A stretch of DNA of 64,000 nucleotides from the NCBI RefSeq assembly GCF_034555375.1, contig NZ_CP140706.1, forward strand, positions 921,001 through 985,000, read 5' to 3'. Of the stretch, positions 18,888 to 27,322 are shown piece by piece; position 1 is the stretch's first letter, and each line of letters begins with the position of its first letter. The position numbers were made by a program, and so were the translations under genes. Below the pieces are notes generated by a model that saw only the letters and a list, made by a program, of their open reading frames with translations, did no database searches and was not told the origin of the DNA. The stretch is from Pseudomonas sp. B33.4 (lineage in GTDB: Bacteria > Pseudomonadota > Gammaproteobacteria > Pseudomonadales > Pseudomonadaceae).

Positions 18888-21104
18888 ATGGAATCCAGAA
18901 CTGACAGCAAAATTTTCGAGGCTGCCGCCAAGGCACCTAAAGCATTTATTAATGCCTCTATGGGCGATGGTGAAGAATACAATCGGGATACCGGTATTCA
19001 ATTAACCAAAGAGCAGATCGTCAGCTTAAGGAAGTATGAAGTTTTAGGGCTGTCTCTGCCCGTTAGATTGCAAGACGTTATTGCTTATTTGAATTACGGT
19101 GCCGGTGATACCGGTGGCGTAGGCCTCAAGCCCGCAGATTTTCTGCGCACCTTTACCACGACGTATGATCACGCCAAACGCTGGTCGCCGTTACGCGAGC
19201 AAGTCATGCTCACCGGAACCGACCTGAAGATTTTCGCCGGCAGCATCATCCGTACAGGCAAAGGCATCGTCGAGATTTACGAGGATCTGAAAGCTTCGAG
19301 GTATCTGGAAGAACACGATATCAACACGCCGGAACAATATCTGGAACTCAAGCGACAGATCCCCAATCTTCCTGATCTTGCGTTGCCGGCTGGCGATGTT
19401 CCGGAGATCAAGGCCTACCTTAACGACATGCTCGGCAAGGTCAGACAGTGCCATGAAAAAGCCGAACGGGTGCGGGCGCAACTGGACAGCTTTGGCATTG
19501 ATATGCGCGAAAAGGTATTACCGGAGATCAAGCTGCGCCTGGAGTTTGTGTCGAGGAATACCTACCAGGCTGACATTCAGGTCCTCCAGGGTGAGATTGA
19601 CCAGCGCTCGAAAGAGATCGATGAACTCAACAAGCAGTATGACCAACTGGTTCAGGAAGCAATCAAATCTGCAGCGACCTTGAACATCGGTGGCTTGATT
19701 CTGGGTATCTATCAGGGCGTGAAAGCTGAAAAGATCCGCAAAGAGCGAAATGTACTTAAAGAACAACAACAATCGGCCAACCAGAAAATGGCCAGTAAGA
19801 GTCAAACACTGAGTTCGTTGAACAAAGTACGCGACGACTTGCAGAACCTAAGCTACGTAACAATCGAAGCAGAAGTCGCCACGCAAAACCTGATGCTGGT
19901 ATGGAACGCACTAAGCACTTATGTCAGTGCTTCTGTCAAAGAGGCTGACTTGCTCGTGGAAGTAACGTCCTTGCGACGGTTCAAAAACCAGATTCTCGCT
20001 ATTATTGATCCGTGGGAACAGATTAAAGCGAGTTCTGATCAATTGCTGGGCGTTTTCGCTGCAGCGGATAAAGAGTATGGAAACAGCTTTTCGGTATTCA
20101 GGAGCAAGACACTAATGCTATCGCCGTATAACACTAAGACCTACCCCGATTTAGATGTTGCTGCGCTTCGAGAGCATGCTCTTGCGGTTCAGGAACGTAA
20201 TGTTACAGCGCAAATGTTGTTTGAGCAGTTCAACTATTTGCCGGGCACCGTCCGTACCATGAAAGAACTGGCCGATGCCATCCAGAAAACCGGTTTTGAT
20301 ATCCGTAATCAATCTCAGAACGATGTTATCGCTATGGAACGCGCGCAGACCAAGCTGAAGGGCTTTCAGGCTGAACTTGCGTATCCGGAAGATGCAGACG
20401 AAGTCCGTGAAGATATGGAAGCCGAGCTTAAGAGCCTCTCCAAAAAAATCTTCGAACGCTTTGAAGATCTGAAAACTACCCGCAATGGTTTGAGCACGGC
20501 CTATGACCGGGCCGCTTCGCAGGAATGGATTGTGGCGCTGCAACAAGACCAGGACATCACGCAAGCGCTGAAAGTAAAAACCGAGGAGAAAGTCATCGCT
20601 CTGGAAGCGGAAATGAAATCGGTGGCCGAAGGCATCGACTTGATAGCCAAGGCTGGCGTGGAGAAGATCGGCAAGGAAACGCAGTTATCCCTGGACAGTC
20701 TCAAAGCCTTGGGGATGGCGCCACCACAGGTTGCGGTCGCACTGCTGGCCGTCGATACGCTGAAAAAAATCGTCGCCGGTATTGGTGAATCGATTTCTTT
20801 CCTGAACATGCTGGCGGGCTACAACAAACTCAGGGACAAGGCAGCTGACTTGCGAGCGCAGGTCAAAAAATACGCCAACGACATCGCCCAGACCGAGGGC
20901 AAAATTCAACTGGTCGAGGTTCTCGATCAACTGGATGACGGGCGTTGGAGTTATGTGAATGAATTTTCGAATCTGGTCGCCGGTTTTGAATCGTTCTGTC
21001 GGGATTTCAAGCAGGACAAGGTTCAGCCGGTAGAAGACCGTGCAACCGACGCGATTGCCCGGATTACCGACGTGGTCAAGTATCTGAAAGCCGTTCAACA
21101 GTAA
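18888..21104 (+). CDS. XaxA-XaxB-like single-chain alpha-pore-forming toxin
   Basis: A 738-residue, highly helical protein. Residues about 1-400 resemble the A subunit of XaxAB/YaxAB cytolysins: GLSLPVRLQDVIAYLNY, a coiled coil, a short hydrophobic loop around NIGGLILGIY (about 266-275), a basic VKAEKIRKERN turn, and a return coil ending ITPW-like IDPWEQIKASSDQLL. Residues about 410-738 resemble the B subunit: long coils, APPQV (611-615), a hydrophobic run (about 615-645) and a terminal YLKAV. In known systems the two subunits are separate proteins of about 400 and 350 residues that co-assemble into pores; here they are one uninterrupted frame. No signal peptide is visible. The gene is AT-richer than its neighbours, which suggests acquisition. 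The A half is the firmer assignment. Confidence 0.72.
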   Translation: MESRTDSKIFEAAAKAPKAFINASMGDGEEYNRDTGIQLTKEQIVSLRKYEVLGLSLPVRLQDVIAYLNYGAGDTGGVGLKPADFLRTFTTTYDHAKRWSPLREQVMLTGTDLKIFAGSIIRTGKGIVEIYEDLKASRYLEEHDINTPEQYLELKRQIPNLPDLALPAGDVPEIKAYLNDMLGKVRQCHEKAERVRAQLDSFGIDMREKVLPEIKLRLEFVSRNTYQADIQVLQGEIDQRSKEIDELNKQYDQLVQEAIKSAATLNIGGLILGIYQGVKAEKIRKERNVLKEQQQSANQKMASKSQTLSSLNKVRDDLQNLSYVTIEAEVATQNLMLVWNALSTYVSASVKEADLLVEVTSLRRFKNQILAIIDPWEQIKASSDQLLGVFAAADKEYGNSFSVFRSKTLMLSPYNTKTYPDLDVAALREHALAVQERNVTAQMLFEQFNYLPGTVRTMKELADAIQKTGFDIRNQSQNDVIAMERAQTKLKGFQAELAYPEDADEVREDMEAELKSLSKKIFERFEDLKTTRNGLSTAYDRAASQEWIVALQQDQDITQALKVKTEEKVIALEAEMKSVAEGIDLIAKAGVEKIGKETQLSLDSLKALGMAPPQVAVALLAVDTLKKIVAGIGESISFLNMLAGYNKLRDKAADLRAQVKKYANDIAQTEGKIQLVEVLDQLDDGRWSYVNEFSNLVAGFESFCRDFKQDKVQPVEDRATDAIARITDVVKYLKAVQQ

Positions 21105-21149
21105 GGAGTCGGGGCGGTGGGCTGTGCGCCCATCGCCTTTTGAATAGTC

Positions 21150-22028
21150 ATGAATACACTTGCCTATGAATTTTCCGCCGCGCAGCGGCGGGTGCTTGAT
21201 CGTTACACGGCGTATCTCGGGTCTCTAGTGCCGACGTTTAACAATATTGCCGTGGTATTTGAACGCTGCCGGGCCAGCGGTCATGTCCCCGCCGTGTTAG
21301 CCAGTGACTCGCGTTTGATCAACGCTCGATTCAATCAACGCTATCTGCAAGAGTTCTGGGGGCGTACTGAGGAGGCCCGAGACTTATGCAAGGCTTATGT
21401 CACGGATCTCACTGTGTTTACCAACGAAACCCGCGACATCGGCAAAAGTAGTTCGAGGAGCGAACTTCTCGATCGAGTGGATTTCAAGTTGTACAGCCTG
21501 TCCGCATCGCCAACCTGGAAGTTGTTTCCAGCCACTGACGTACGGGGGCTGATTCACGAGTTGACGTTGCGGTTTTATTCACTTAGGGCGGTGATCCAAC
21601 AACTGAAATACACCATCGCAGAGGTGCATAACGAGTCGTTCGGATTGCACGCCGTGTTTGTCAGGGCAATGGACCATCGCTCTTGCCAATGCCATGCCCA
21701 GCCGACAGTTGCCCAGGAATTGTTCCGCGAGACCCGCACAGCACCGGTTTGGGACGTCGTTTATTCCTCAGGGAATGCAGCCATCCGCGCCGCAGAGTAC
21801 AAGGCTGATATTGCTCGGTTGTTTGCAGGGTTGGCTTCTGTGAATGCGCAAATCAGCGTGTTTCTCGAGGAGACGTTATTGCGCATAAACACTGCGATCA
21901 ATGAACTGTTGAAAGCCCAGCGCGTGTCGACACTCAGAGAGTTGAATTTCCAGTTGGCGGCCACGCAAGAAGGGGCCGACGAGTTCATGGCGATGGTCGA
22001 TCACCTTGAGACATGGTTGCGCAAATAA
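21150..22028 (+). CDS. Unrecognised helical protein paired with the toxin-like gene
   Basis: A 292-residue protein I do not recognise. It looks mostly alpha-helical and soluble, with no signal peptide or membrane segment. Notable points are a CQC pair within HRSCQCHAQ and amphipathic C-terminal helices (ISVFLEETLLRINTAINELL). It lies 45 bp after the XaxA-XaxB-like gene on the same strand and is closed by a terminator, so the two probably form one transcript. It could be a third toxin component, a chaperone or a self-protection factor; the sequence does not decide. There is no strong ribosome-binding site before the ATG at 21150, so translation may depend on upstream ribosomes. Confidence 0.75.
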   Translation: MNTLAYEFSAAQRRVLDRYTAYLGSLVPTFNNIAVVFERCRASGHVPAVLASDSRLINARFNQRYLQEFWGRTEEARDLCKAYVTDLTVFTNETRDIGKSSSRSELLDRVDFKLYSLSASPTWKLFPATDVRGLIHELTLRFYSLRAVIQQLKYTIAEVHNESFGLHAVFVRAMDHRSCQCHAQPTVAQELFRETRTAPVWDVVYSSGNAAIRAAEYKADIARLFAGLASVNAQISVFLEETLLRINTAINELLKAQRVSTLRELNFQLAATQEGADEFMAMVDHLETWLRK

Positions 22029-22056
22029 AAAAAGGCCCATGCATGCATGGGCCTTT
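22026..22056. terminator. Bidirectional Rho-independent terminator
   Basis: Perfect palindrome AAGGCCCATGC/GCATGGGCCTT (22032-22054). It is flanked by a T run on the plus side and, on the minus strand, by a run of seven T. It serves the toxin-partner gene (+) and speC (-). Confidence 0.88.
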
Positions 22057-22072
22057 TGATTTCAAGCAGTGC

Positions 22073-23236
22073 TTACACGTAAAACGACTTCAACGGCGGA
22101 AAGCCATTGAACTCGACCGCGCTGTAGCTGGTGGTGTACGCACCGGTCGACAGCCAGTACAGACGATCACCGATCGCCAGGTTCAGCGGCAGACCGTACT
22201 TGTAGTTCTCGTACATGATGTCGGCGCTGTCGCAAGTCGGGCCGGCGATGACCACTTCTTCCATCTCGCCTTTTTTCTCGGTCCAGATCGGGAACTTGAT
22301 CGCTTCGTCCATGGTTTCGATCAGGCCGGAGAACTTGCCCACGTCGGTGTACACCCAGCGCTCGACGGCAGTGCGCGACTTGCGTGCAACCAATACCACT
22401 TCGCTGACCAGAATACCGGCGTTGGCAATCAACGAACGGCCCGGCTCGAGAATGATTTCCGGCAGGTCATCACCGAAATCTTCCTTCAGGAAGCGGATGA
22501 TTTCTTCAGCGTAGGTTTCGAGGCTGTTGGTGCGGGTGATGTAGTTGGCCGGGAAGCCACCGCCCATGTTGATCAGCTTCAGATGGATGCCGTCTTCTTC
22601 TTTCAAACGCTCGAAGATCACTTTGACCTTGGCGATCGCCGCGTCCCAGACGCTGATGTCGCGCTGTTGCGAACCGACGTGGAAGGAGATGCCGTAAGGC
22701 ACCAGACCGAGATCGCGAGCGAGGATCAGCAGGTCCATGGCCATGTCGGTCTGGCAGCCGAATTTGCGCGACAGTGGCCAGTCAGCCGTGGTCGAGCCTT
22801 CGGTAAGAATCCGCACGTAGACTTTCGAACCCGGTGCAGCCTTGGCGATGTTGCGCAGGTCGGCTTCGGAGTCGGTGGAGAACAGACGCACGCCCTTCTC
22901 GTAGAAGTAGCGGATGTCCTTGGATTTCTTGATGGTGTTGCCGTAGCTGATACGGTCGGCGCTGACGCCGCGATCCATCACCTTGTCCAGCTCGTAGATC
23001 GAGGCGATGTCGAAGCTCGAACCTTTCTCTTTGAGCAGGTCGATGATCTCGACGGCCGGGTTGGCCTTGACCGCGTAGTAGACCTTGGCGAATTCGAAAC
23101 CGGCACGCAGGTCATCGTAGGCCTGGCTGATCATCGCGGTGTCGATCACCACGAACGGGGTTTCCTGTTTGTCGGCGAACGCCTTCATTTTGTCGAATGT
23201 AGCGCGCGCGAAATAGTCTTCGACCTGGATCGACAT
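22073..23236 (-). CDS. speC: Ornithine/lysine decarboxylase, alanine-racemase fold
   Basis: A 387-residue PLP enzyme of fold type III (eukaryote-like ODC group). It makes putrescine from ornithine and may accept lysine. The PLP lysine is in YYAVKANPA (K57). The phosphate-binding region is LEPGRSL, and the dimer-interface catalytic cysteine is in GPTCDSAD (C335). Length is typical. The ATG at 23236 is preceded by AGGAG; the longer frame from 23257 lacks one. It corresponds to the speC that follows the piu genes in P. aeruginosa (PA4519). Its leader carries an unusual hairpin and small ORF. Confidence 0.94.
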   Translation of the reverse strand: MSIQVEDYFARATFDKMKAFADKQETPFVVIDTAMISQAYDDLRAGFEFAKVYYAVKANPAVEIIDLLKEKGSSFDIASIYELDKVMDRGVSADRISYGNTIKKSKDIRYFYEKGVRLFSTDSEADLRNIAKAAPGSKVYVRILTEGSTTADWPLSRKFGCQTDMAMDLLILARDLGLVPYGISFHVGSQQRDISVWDAAIAKVKVIFERLKEEDGIHLKLINMGGGFPANYITRTNSLETYAEEIIRFLKEDFGDDLPEIILEPGRSLIANAGILVSEVVLVARKSRTAVERWVYTDVGKFSGLIETMDEAIKFPIWTEKKGEMEEVVIAGPTCDSADIMYENYKYGLPLNLAIGDRLYWLSTGAYTTSYSAVEFNGFPPLKSFYV

Positions 23237-23340
23237 ACTTGGGACTCCTAGTGGCAAACGTCGTTAATCAATGGGTGCAAATGAACGTCCTCCGTATCCC
23301 CACTTTGGTTCGCCTACTTCCCAAGGCATGTCGCCGAAAG

Positions 23341-23374
23341 CAAAAAGGCCACGGGTGGTTTTACCCTTGGCCTT
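23341..23374 (-). terminator. Terminator-like hairpin in the speC leader
   Basis: On the minus strand AAGGCCA-GGGT pairs with ACCC-TGGCCTT around a six-base loop and is followed by five T. It sits about 105 nt upstream of the speC start with no minus-strand gene before it, so it may be an attenuator or the end of a small RNA. Confidence 0.6.
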
Positions 23375-23420
23375 GCTGTCTCGTCGTCAGTACTTGAGCC
23401 GGATGGATCGTTTCCAGCAT
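23361..23420 (-). CDS. Possible 19-residue leader ORF upstream of speC
   Basis: An ATG at 23420 opens a frame reading MLETIHPAQVLTTRQQGQG. Its TAA stop lies in the loop of the hairpin at 23345-23374, about 125 nt before speC. Such placement is typical of leader peptides that govern attenuation; E. coli and Salmonella speF have an ornithine-sensing leader peptide, speFL. No good ribosome-binding site precedes the ATG, and no conservation data are available, so this is tentative. Confidence 0.3.
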   Translation of the reverse strand: MLETIHPAQVLTTRQQGQG

Positions 23421-23480
23421 GGACGTTCGGCGCGAACTTTAGGGCGTGAGGGGCGTGAGATCAACTAAAAATGTCGCGTT

Positions 23481-23767
23481 TTTGCACGCTTCTGACGTGC
23501 GTCGCTTTCATCACTCTTTGTAGCCGACCGAGATGACGGGCAGATGTTCCCCGAGAATTTTGAAGTGTTAAAAATACCTGCACGTTCGCGGATTATGTCG
23601 GCGAAGTCGTGGGTAAGTGTGATGGGCGCAACATCGGCGACGTTGGCGGCGAGAGGCGGGTTTGAGGGGGATTTTGGCTGTTTCGAGCAGGAGGTTCGAG
23701 AGCAATTCAGAGGGGCGGGTGTTGAGATTCTTTTCCGCATTGTGAATGAAGAAAAAATCACGCAAAT
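23481..23767. other. Intergenic stretch with no supported gene
   Basis: Opposed overlapping reading frames exist on both strands here (about 23544 onward plus, 23761 to 23465 minus). Neither has a ribosome-binding site, recognisable domain or convincing composition. I see no RNA gene. Confidence 0.5.
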
Positions 23768-23861
23768 CCTGTGGGAGCGAGCCTGCTCGCGAAGACTTTT
23801 TCACAGTCGACATCATCGCCGACTGACATTTCGCCTTCGCGAGCAGGCTCGCTACCACAGG
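23768..23861. repeat. REP-type inverted pair (GCGAGC class)
   Basis: CCTGTGGGAGCGAGCCTGCT at one end and the complementary GAGCAGGCTCGCTACCACAG at the other. It lies just downstream of opuCA. Confidence 0.85.
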
Positions 23862-23871
23862 TTGTGTATTT

Positions 23872-25029
23872 TTACGCGACCACCGCCTCAGCCGGCGAGA
23901 CGATACTGGTCTTCATTCCGCGCGAACGACCCGAGCTCAGATAAGCCGCAATCGACTCCTGCGTCACCTCGCCGAGGAACACCCGCTCGGCATCCATCAC
24001 CGGCAACCACGCCCGATTGAACTCGTACATGCGCGACAACAGGATGCGCAAATGTTCGTCGTACGCCGCCGTCGCGTTGAATTCACGCAGGAACTGCGCG
24101 CACGTGCCGGTCTGACGGTGCAGGTCACGACGACGCACGTAACCCAACGCCTTGTTCTCGGCACATGTGACCACGACATAACGACGGTCATGTTCGTCCA
24201 TCAACTCCAGCGCATCGGCCACCGGCGTCTCCGGGCTCACCGATGGCGCGTTGTCCGCCGCATCTTCGGCTTTCACCAGCAGCAGACGCTTGAGCGTGCT
24301 GTCCTGGCCGACAAAGCTGCTGACAAAGTCGTCTGCCGGGTGCGCGAGCAGCGTGTCCGGATGATCGATCTGCAGCAGTTTGCCGGCGCGGAAGATGGCG
24401 ATCTTGTCGCCGAGTTTGATCGCTTCGTCGATGTCGTGGCTGACCATGATCACGGTCTTGTTCAGCGCGCGCTGCATCTCGAAGAACTCGTTCTGGATCA
24501 TCTCGCGGTTGATCGGGTCGACCGCGCCGAACGGTTCGTCCATCAACAGCAGTGGCGCATCCGCCGCCAGCGCGCGGATCACACCGATACGCTGCTGCTG
24601 ACCACCGGACAACTCTCGCGGATAGCGATGCAGATACTGCTTGGGTTCCAGCTTGATCATGCTCATCAATTCGCGGGCGCGGTCGTGGCATTTCTGTTTG
24701 TCCCAGCCGAGCAGTTTCGGCACGACGACGATGTTCTCTTCGATGGTCATGTTCGGGAACAGACCGATCTGCTGGATCACGTAACCGATGTTGCGACGCA
24801 GGGTCACCTCGTCCAGATCAGTGGTGTCTTCGCCGTTGATGAGGATCTTGCCCGAGGTCGGTTTGATCAGACGGTTGATCATCTTCAGCGTGGTGCTTTT
24901 GCCGCAACCCGAGGGCCCGAGGAACACACAGATTTCGCCTTCATTGACGGTCAGGCTCACCGAATCCACGGCTTTGACGTCTTTGCCGTTGCTTTGGAAA
25001 GTTTTGCTGAGGTTTTGAAGTTCGATCAT
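23872..25029 (-). CDS. opuCA: OpuC-type osmoprotectant ABC transporter ATPase
   Basis: A 385-residue ATPase that powers import of glycine betaine, choline, carnitine or related solutes. Walker A is GPSGCGKST, the Q-loop is QQIGLFPNM, the signature LSGGQQQR and Walker B LLLMDEPFG. A CBS pair (about 255-365) follows; in the family this region senses ionic strength. The ATG at 25029 has AAGGAC upstream and overlaps the end of opuCB by 4 bp. It is the last of four genes in the order permease, binding protein, permease, ATPase. Confidence 0.93.
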   Translation of the reverse strand: MIELQNLSKTFQSNGKDVKAVDSVSLTVNEGEICVFLGPSGCGKSTTLKMINRLIKPTSGKILINGEDTTDLDEVTLRRNIGYVIQQIGLFPNMTIEENIVVVPKLLGWDKQKCHDRARELMSMIKLEPKQYLHRYPRELSGGQQQRIGVIRALAADAPLLLMDEPFGAVDPINREMIQNEFFEMQRALNKTVIMVSHDIDEAIKLGDKIAIFRAGKLLQIDHPDTLLAHPADDFVSSFVGQDSTLKRLLLVKAEDAADNAPSVSPETPVADALELMDEHDRRYVVVTCAENKALGYVRRRDLHRQTGTCAQFLREFNATAAYDEHLRILLSRMYEFNRAWLPVMDAERVFLGEVTQESIAAYLSSGRSRGMKTSIVSPAEAVVA

Positions 25030-25679
25030 TTGAGCAGTCCTTTTGGAGTCAACGAGCGTTGCAGCCATTGGAGAAACAGGTCAGCGAAAATGGCCAGTAG
25101 ACTGACCAGCAGCGCGCCGACGATGAGCATCGACATGTCACTGCGGCTGATGGAAGCGAGGATCAACACACCGAGGCCGCCGGCGCCGATGGTCGCGGCG
25201 ATGGTCATCACGCCGATGTTCATCACCACGGCGGTGCGCACACCGGCGAGGATCACCGGCACGGCAATCGGCAACTCGACCATGCGCAGGCGCTGGCCGA
25301 AGGTCATGCCGATGCCGCGTGCGGCTTCACGAATGCCCGGTTCGACGCCAGTGAGGGCGAGGTAGGTGTTGCGCATGATCGGCAGCAGTGAATAAAGGAA
25401 CACCGCAGTGATCGCCGGCATCGGCCCAAGGCCCTGACCGAACTTGGAGTAGAACGGCAGCAGCAGGCCGAACAGGGCAATCGACGGTACGGTCAGCAGC
25501 ACCGTGGCGCTGGCTTGCAATGGACCGGCGAGGCTCGGGAAACGCGTCATCAGGATGCCCAGTGGCACGCCAACGACAATCGCCAGGGTCACGGCAATGC
25601 CGACGAGGGTGATGTGCTGCCAGGTCAGGTGCATCACCTGCTGCCAGTCGAGGTGGGAAAAGGCGTTCAGAAATTCCAT
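25026..25679 (-). CDS. opuCB: OpuC-type ABC permease
   Basis: A 217-residue inner-membrane permease of the ProW/OpuC type, with about five to six membrane segments. The EAA loop REAARGIGMTFGQRLRMVEL couples it to the ATPase. A strong AGGAGG precedes the ATG. It overlaps opuCA by 4 bp and follows opuCC by 12 bp, which indicates tight co-translation. Confidence 0.92.
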   Translation of the reverse strand: MEFLNAFSHLDWQQVMHLTWQHITLVGIAVTLAIVVGVPLGILMTRFPSLAGPLQASATVLLTVPSIALFGLLLPFYSKFGQGLGPMPAITAVFLYSLLPIMRNTYLALTGVEPGIREAARGIGMTFGQRLRMVELPIAVPVILAGVRTAVVMNIGVMTIAATIGAGGLGVLILASISRSDMSMLIVGALLVSLLAIFADLFLQWLQRSLTPKGLLK

Positions 25680-25691
25680 GACTTTTCCTCC

Positions 25692-26585
25692 TTAGTTGAG
25701 TGGGTGCTGGCGCAGGAAATCGGCAGCGACTTTCGAAGGGCTTTCGTGATCGACGTCGACTCGCGCATTGAGCTGGCGCATGGTTTCGTCATCGAACAGT
25801 TCGGCCAATGGCTTGAGTTGCTTGGCCAGTTGCGGATGCGCGTCGAGGTAGGCCTGACGCACCACCGGCGCTGCGGTGTAGTCGGGGAAGTAATGCTTGT
25901 CGTCTTCCAGCAGCTTGAGGCCGAAGGCGTTGAGGCGACCGTCGGTGGTGTAGACCAGACCGGCAAACACCTGGCCGTTGCGCAGCGCGGTGTAGACCAG
26001 ACCCGCGTCCATCTGGCGGATGTTCTTGCGGGTCAGGTTCATGCCGTAAAGATCGACCATGCCGATCAGACCGTCGGAGCGGTTGGCGAACTCGGTGTCC
26101 AGCGCCACCAGATGATTGGTCTTGGCCTCGGCGCGCAGCACTTCGTTCAACTGACTGATGTTGTTGATCTGCGGATATTGCTCAGCAACTTTTTTTGGCA
26201 GCGCGAGGGCGTAGGTGTTGCTGAATTTCGACGGGGTCAGCCAGACCAGGCCTTTTTTCGCGTCGAGTTCTTTCACTCGGGCGTAGGACTGGGCGCTGTC
26301 GAGTTTTTCGGTGACATGGTTGTAAGCCACCAGCGATACGCCGGTGTATTCCCAAAGCATGTCCAGTTGTCCGCTTTCGTGGGCGCTGCGGGCAAGGTTG
26401 CTGCCCAGACCGCCGGTGATCTGCGCGTCGTAGCCTTTGCTGCGCAGGTATTGCGCGGTGATTTCGGCGAGCAGGGTCTGCTCGGTAAATACTCGTGCGC
26501 CGAGGCGGATAACCGGTTTTTCAGCGGCTTGGGCGACGCCTGCGAACAGCAGGATACAGCCCAGAATCAAGCTCAATCGTTTCAT
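25692..26585 (-). CDS. opuCC: OpuC-type osmoprotectant-binding protein
   Basis: A 297-residue periplasmic solute-binding protein. The signal peptide ends at about VAQAA (residue 21). The mature chain begins with the OpuC family pattern VIRLGARVFTEQTLLAEI and contains LDMLWEYTGVSL. Unlike Gram-positive OpuCC it has no lipobox, so it should be free in the periplasm. The ATG at 26585 has AAGGAAT upstream; the long N-terminal extension of the frame overlaps the permease gene and is not believable. Confidence 0.92.
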   Translation of the reverse strand: MKRLSLILGCILLFAGVAQAAEKPVIRLGARVFTEQTLLAEITAQYLRSKGYDAQITGGLGSNLARSAHESGQLDMLWEYTGVSLVAYNHVTEKLDSAQSYARVKELDAKKGLVWLTPSKFSNTYALALPKKVAEQYPQINNISQLNEVLRAEAKTNHLVALDTEFANRSDGLIGMVDLYGMNLTRKNIRQMDAGLVYTALRNGQVFAGLVYTTDGRLNAFGLKLLEDDKHYFPDYTAAPVVRQAYLDAHPQLAKQLKPLAELFDDETMRQLNARVDVDHESPSKVAADFLRQHPLN

Positions 26586-26605
26586 AGGTATTCCTTCACA
26601 AAGCC

Positions 26606-27322
26606 TTAAGACGGGCGCAAACCGCGTTCCAGCCAGAGGCGGCTGGCGAGGGTGACGACGCCATCGAGCAGCAAGGCCAGCAGTGCGGTGCACGCGGCGC
26701 CGAGCAGCAGTTGCGGCTGATTGTTCAGGGCGATGCCGGGGAAGATCAGGCTGCCGAGGCTGTTGGCGCCGATCAGGAACGCCAGTGGCGCGGTGCCGAC
26801 GTTGATTGCCAGCGCGACACGTACGCCACCGACGATAATCGGCACAGCGTTGGGCAATTCGACTTTCCACAGCACTTGGCGCGGGGTCATGCCGATGCCG
26901 ACGGCCGCTTCTTTCAGCGAGCCCTGGACGTTTTTCAGGCCTTCGTAGGTGTTGCGCACAATCGGCAACAGGGAGGCGAGGAACAAAGCGAAGATTGCCG
27001 GGCCACTGCCGATGCCGAGGACGCCCAAGGCAATCGCGAGCACGGCCAGCGGAGGCACGGTGTTACCGATATTGAAGATCTGCATGAAGCGTTCAGCGCG
27101 GCCGACCATGGTCGGGCGACTGAGAAAGATGCCGGCAGGGATGCCCACGACAAGGGCGGCCAGCATTGAAGCGAGGACGAGAATCAGATGAGCTTGCAGG
27201 TAAAACAACAAATCGTCGCGGTAGTGTTCGATCGTGTTGATGCCGATCCAGTGGACCAGCAGGGCCAGGAGCGCGATCACCACCGCACCTCCCATCAGCC
27301 CTTTGCCATAGCGGATAGCCAC
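26606..27322 (-). CDS. opuCD: OpuC-type ABC permease (first gene)
   Basis: A 238-residue ProW-type permease, paralogous to opuCB. The EAA loop is KEAAVGIGMTPRQVLWKVEL. I chose the GTG at 27322 because AAAGGAG stands eight bases upstream and MAIRYGKG is a sensible membrane-protein start; the frame continues upstream to 27943 but would run across the divergent prfC promoter. It is the first gene of the opuCD-CC-CB-CA operon. Confidence 0.9.
   Translation of the reverse strand: MAIRYGKGLMGGAVVIALLALLVHWIGINTIEHYRDDLLFYLQAHLILVLASMLAALVVGIPAGIFLSRPTMVGRAERFMQIFNIGNTVPPLAVLAIALGVLGIGSGPAIFALFLASLLPIVRNTYEGLKNVQGSLKEAAVGIGMTPRQVLWKVELPNAVPIIVGGVRVALAINVGTAPLAFLIGANSLGSLIFPGIALNNQPQLLLGAACTALLALLLDGVVTLASRLWLERGLRPS

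Noticed and set aside
23465..23858. Overlapping frames of about 96-98 codons on the minus strand
   Set aside because: No ribosome-binding site, no recognisable protein features, and partial overlap with a REP element.
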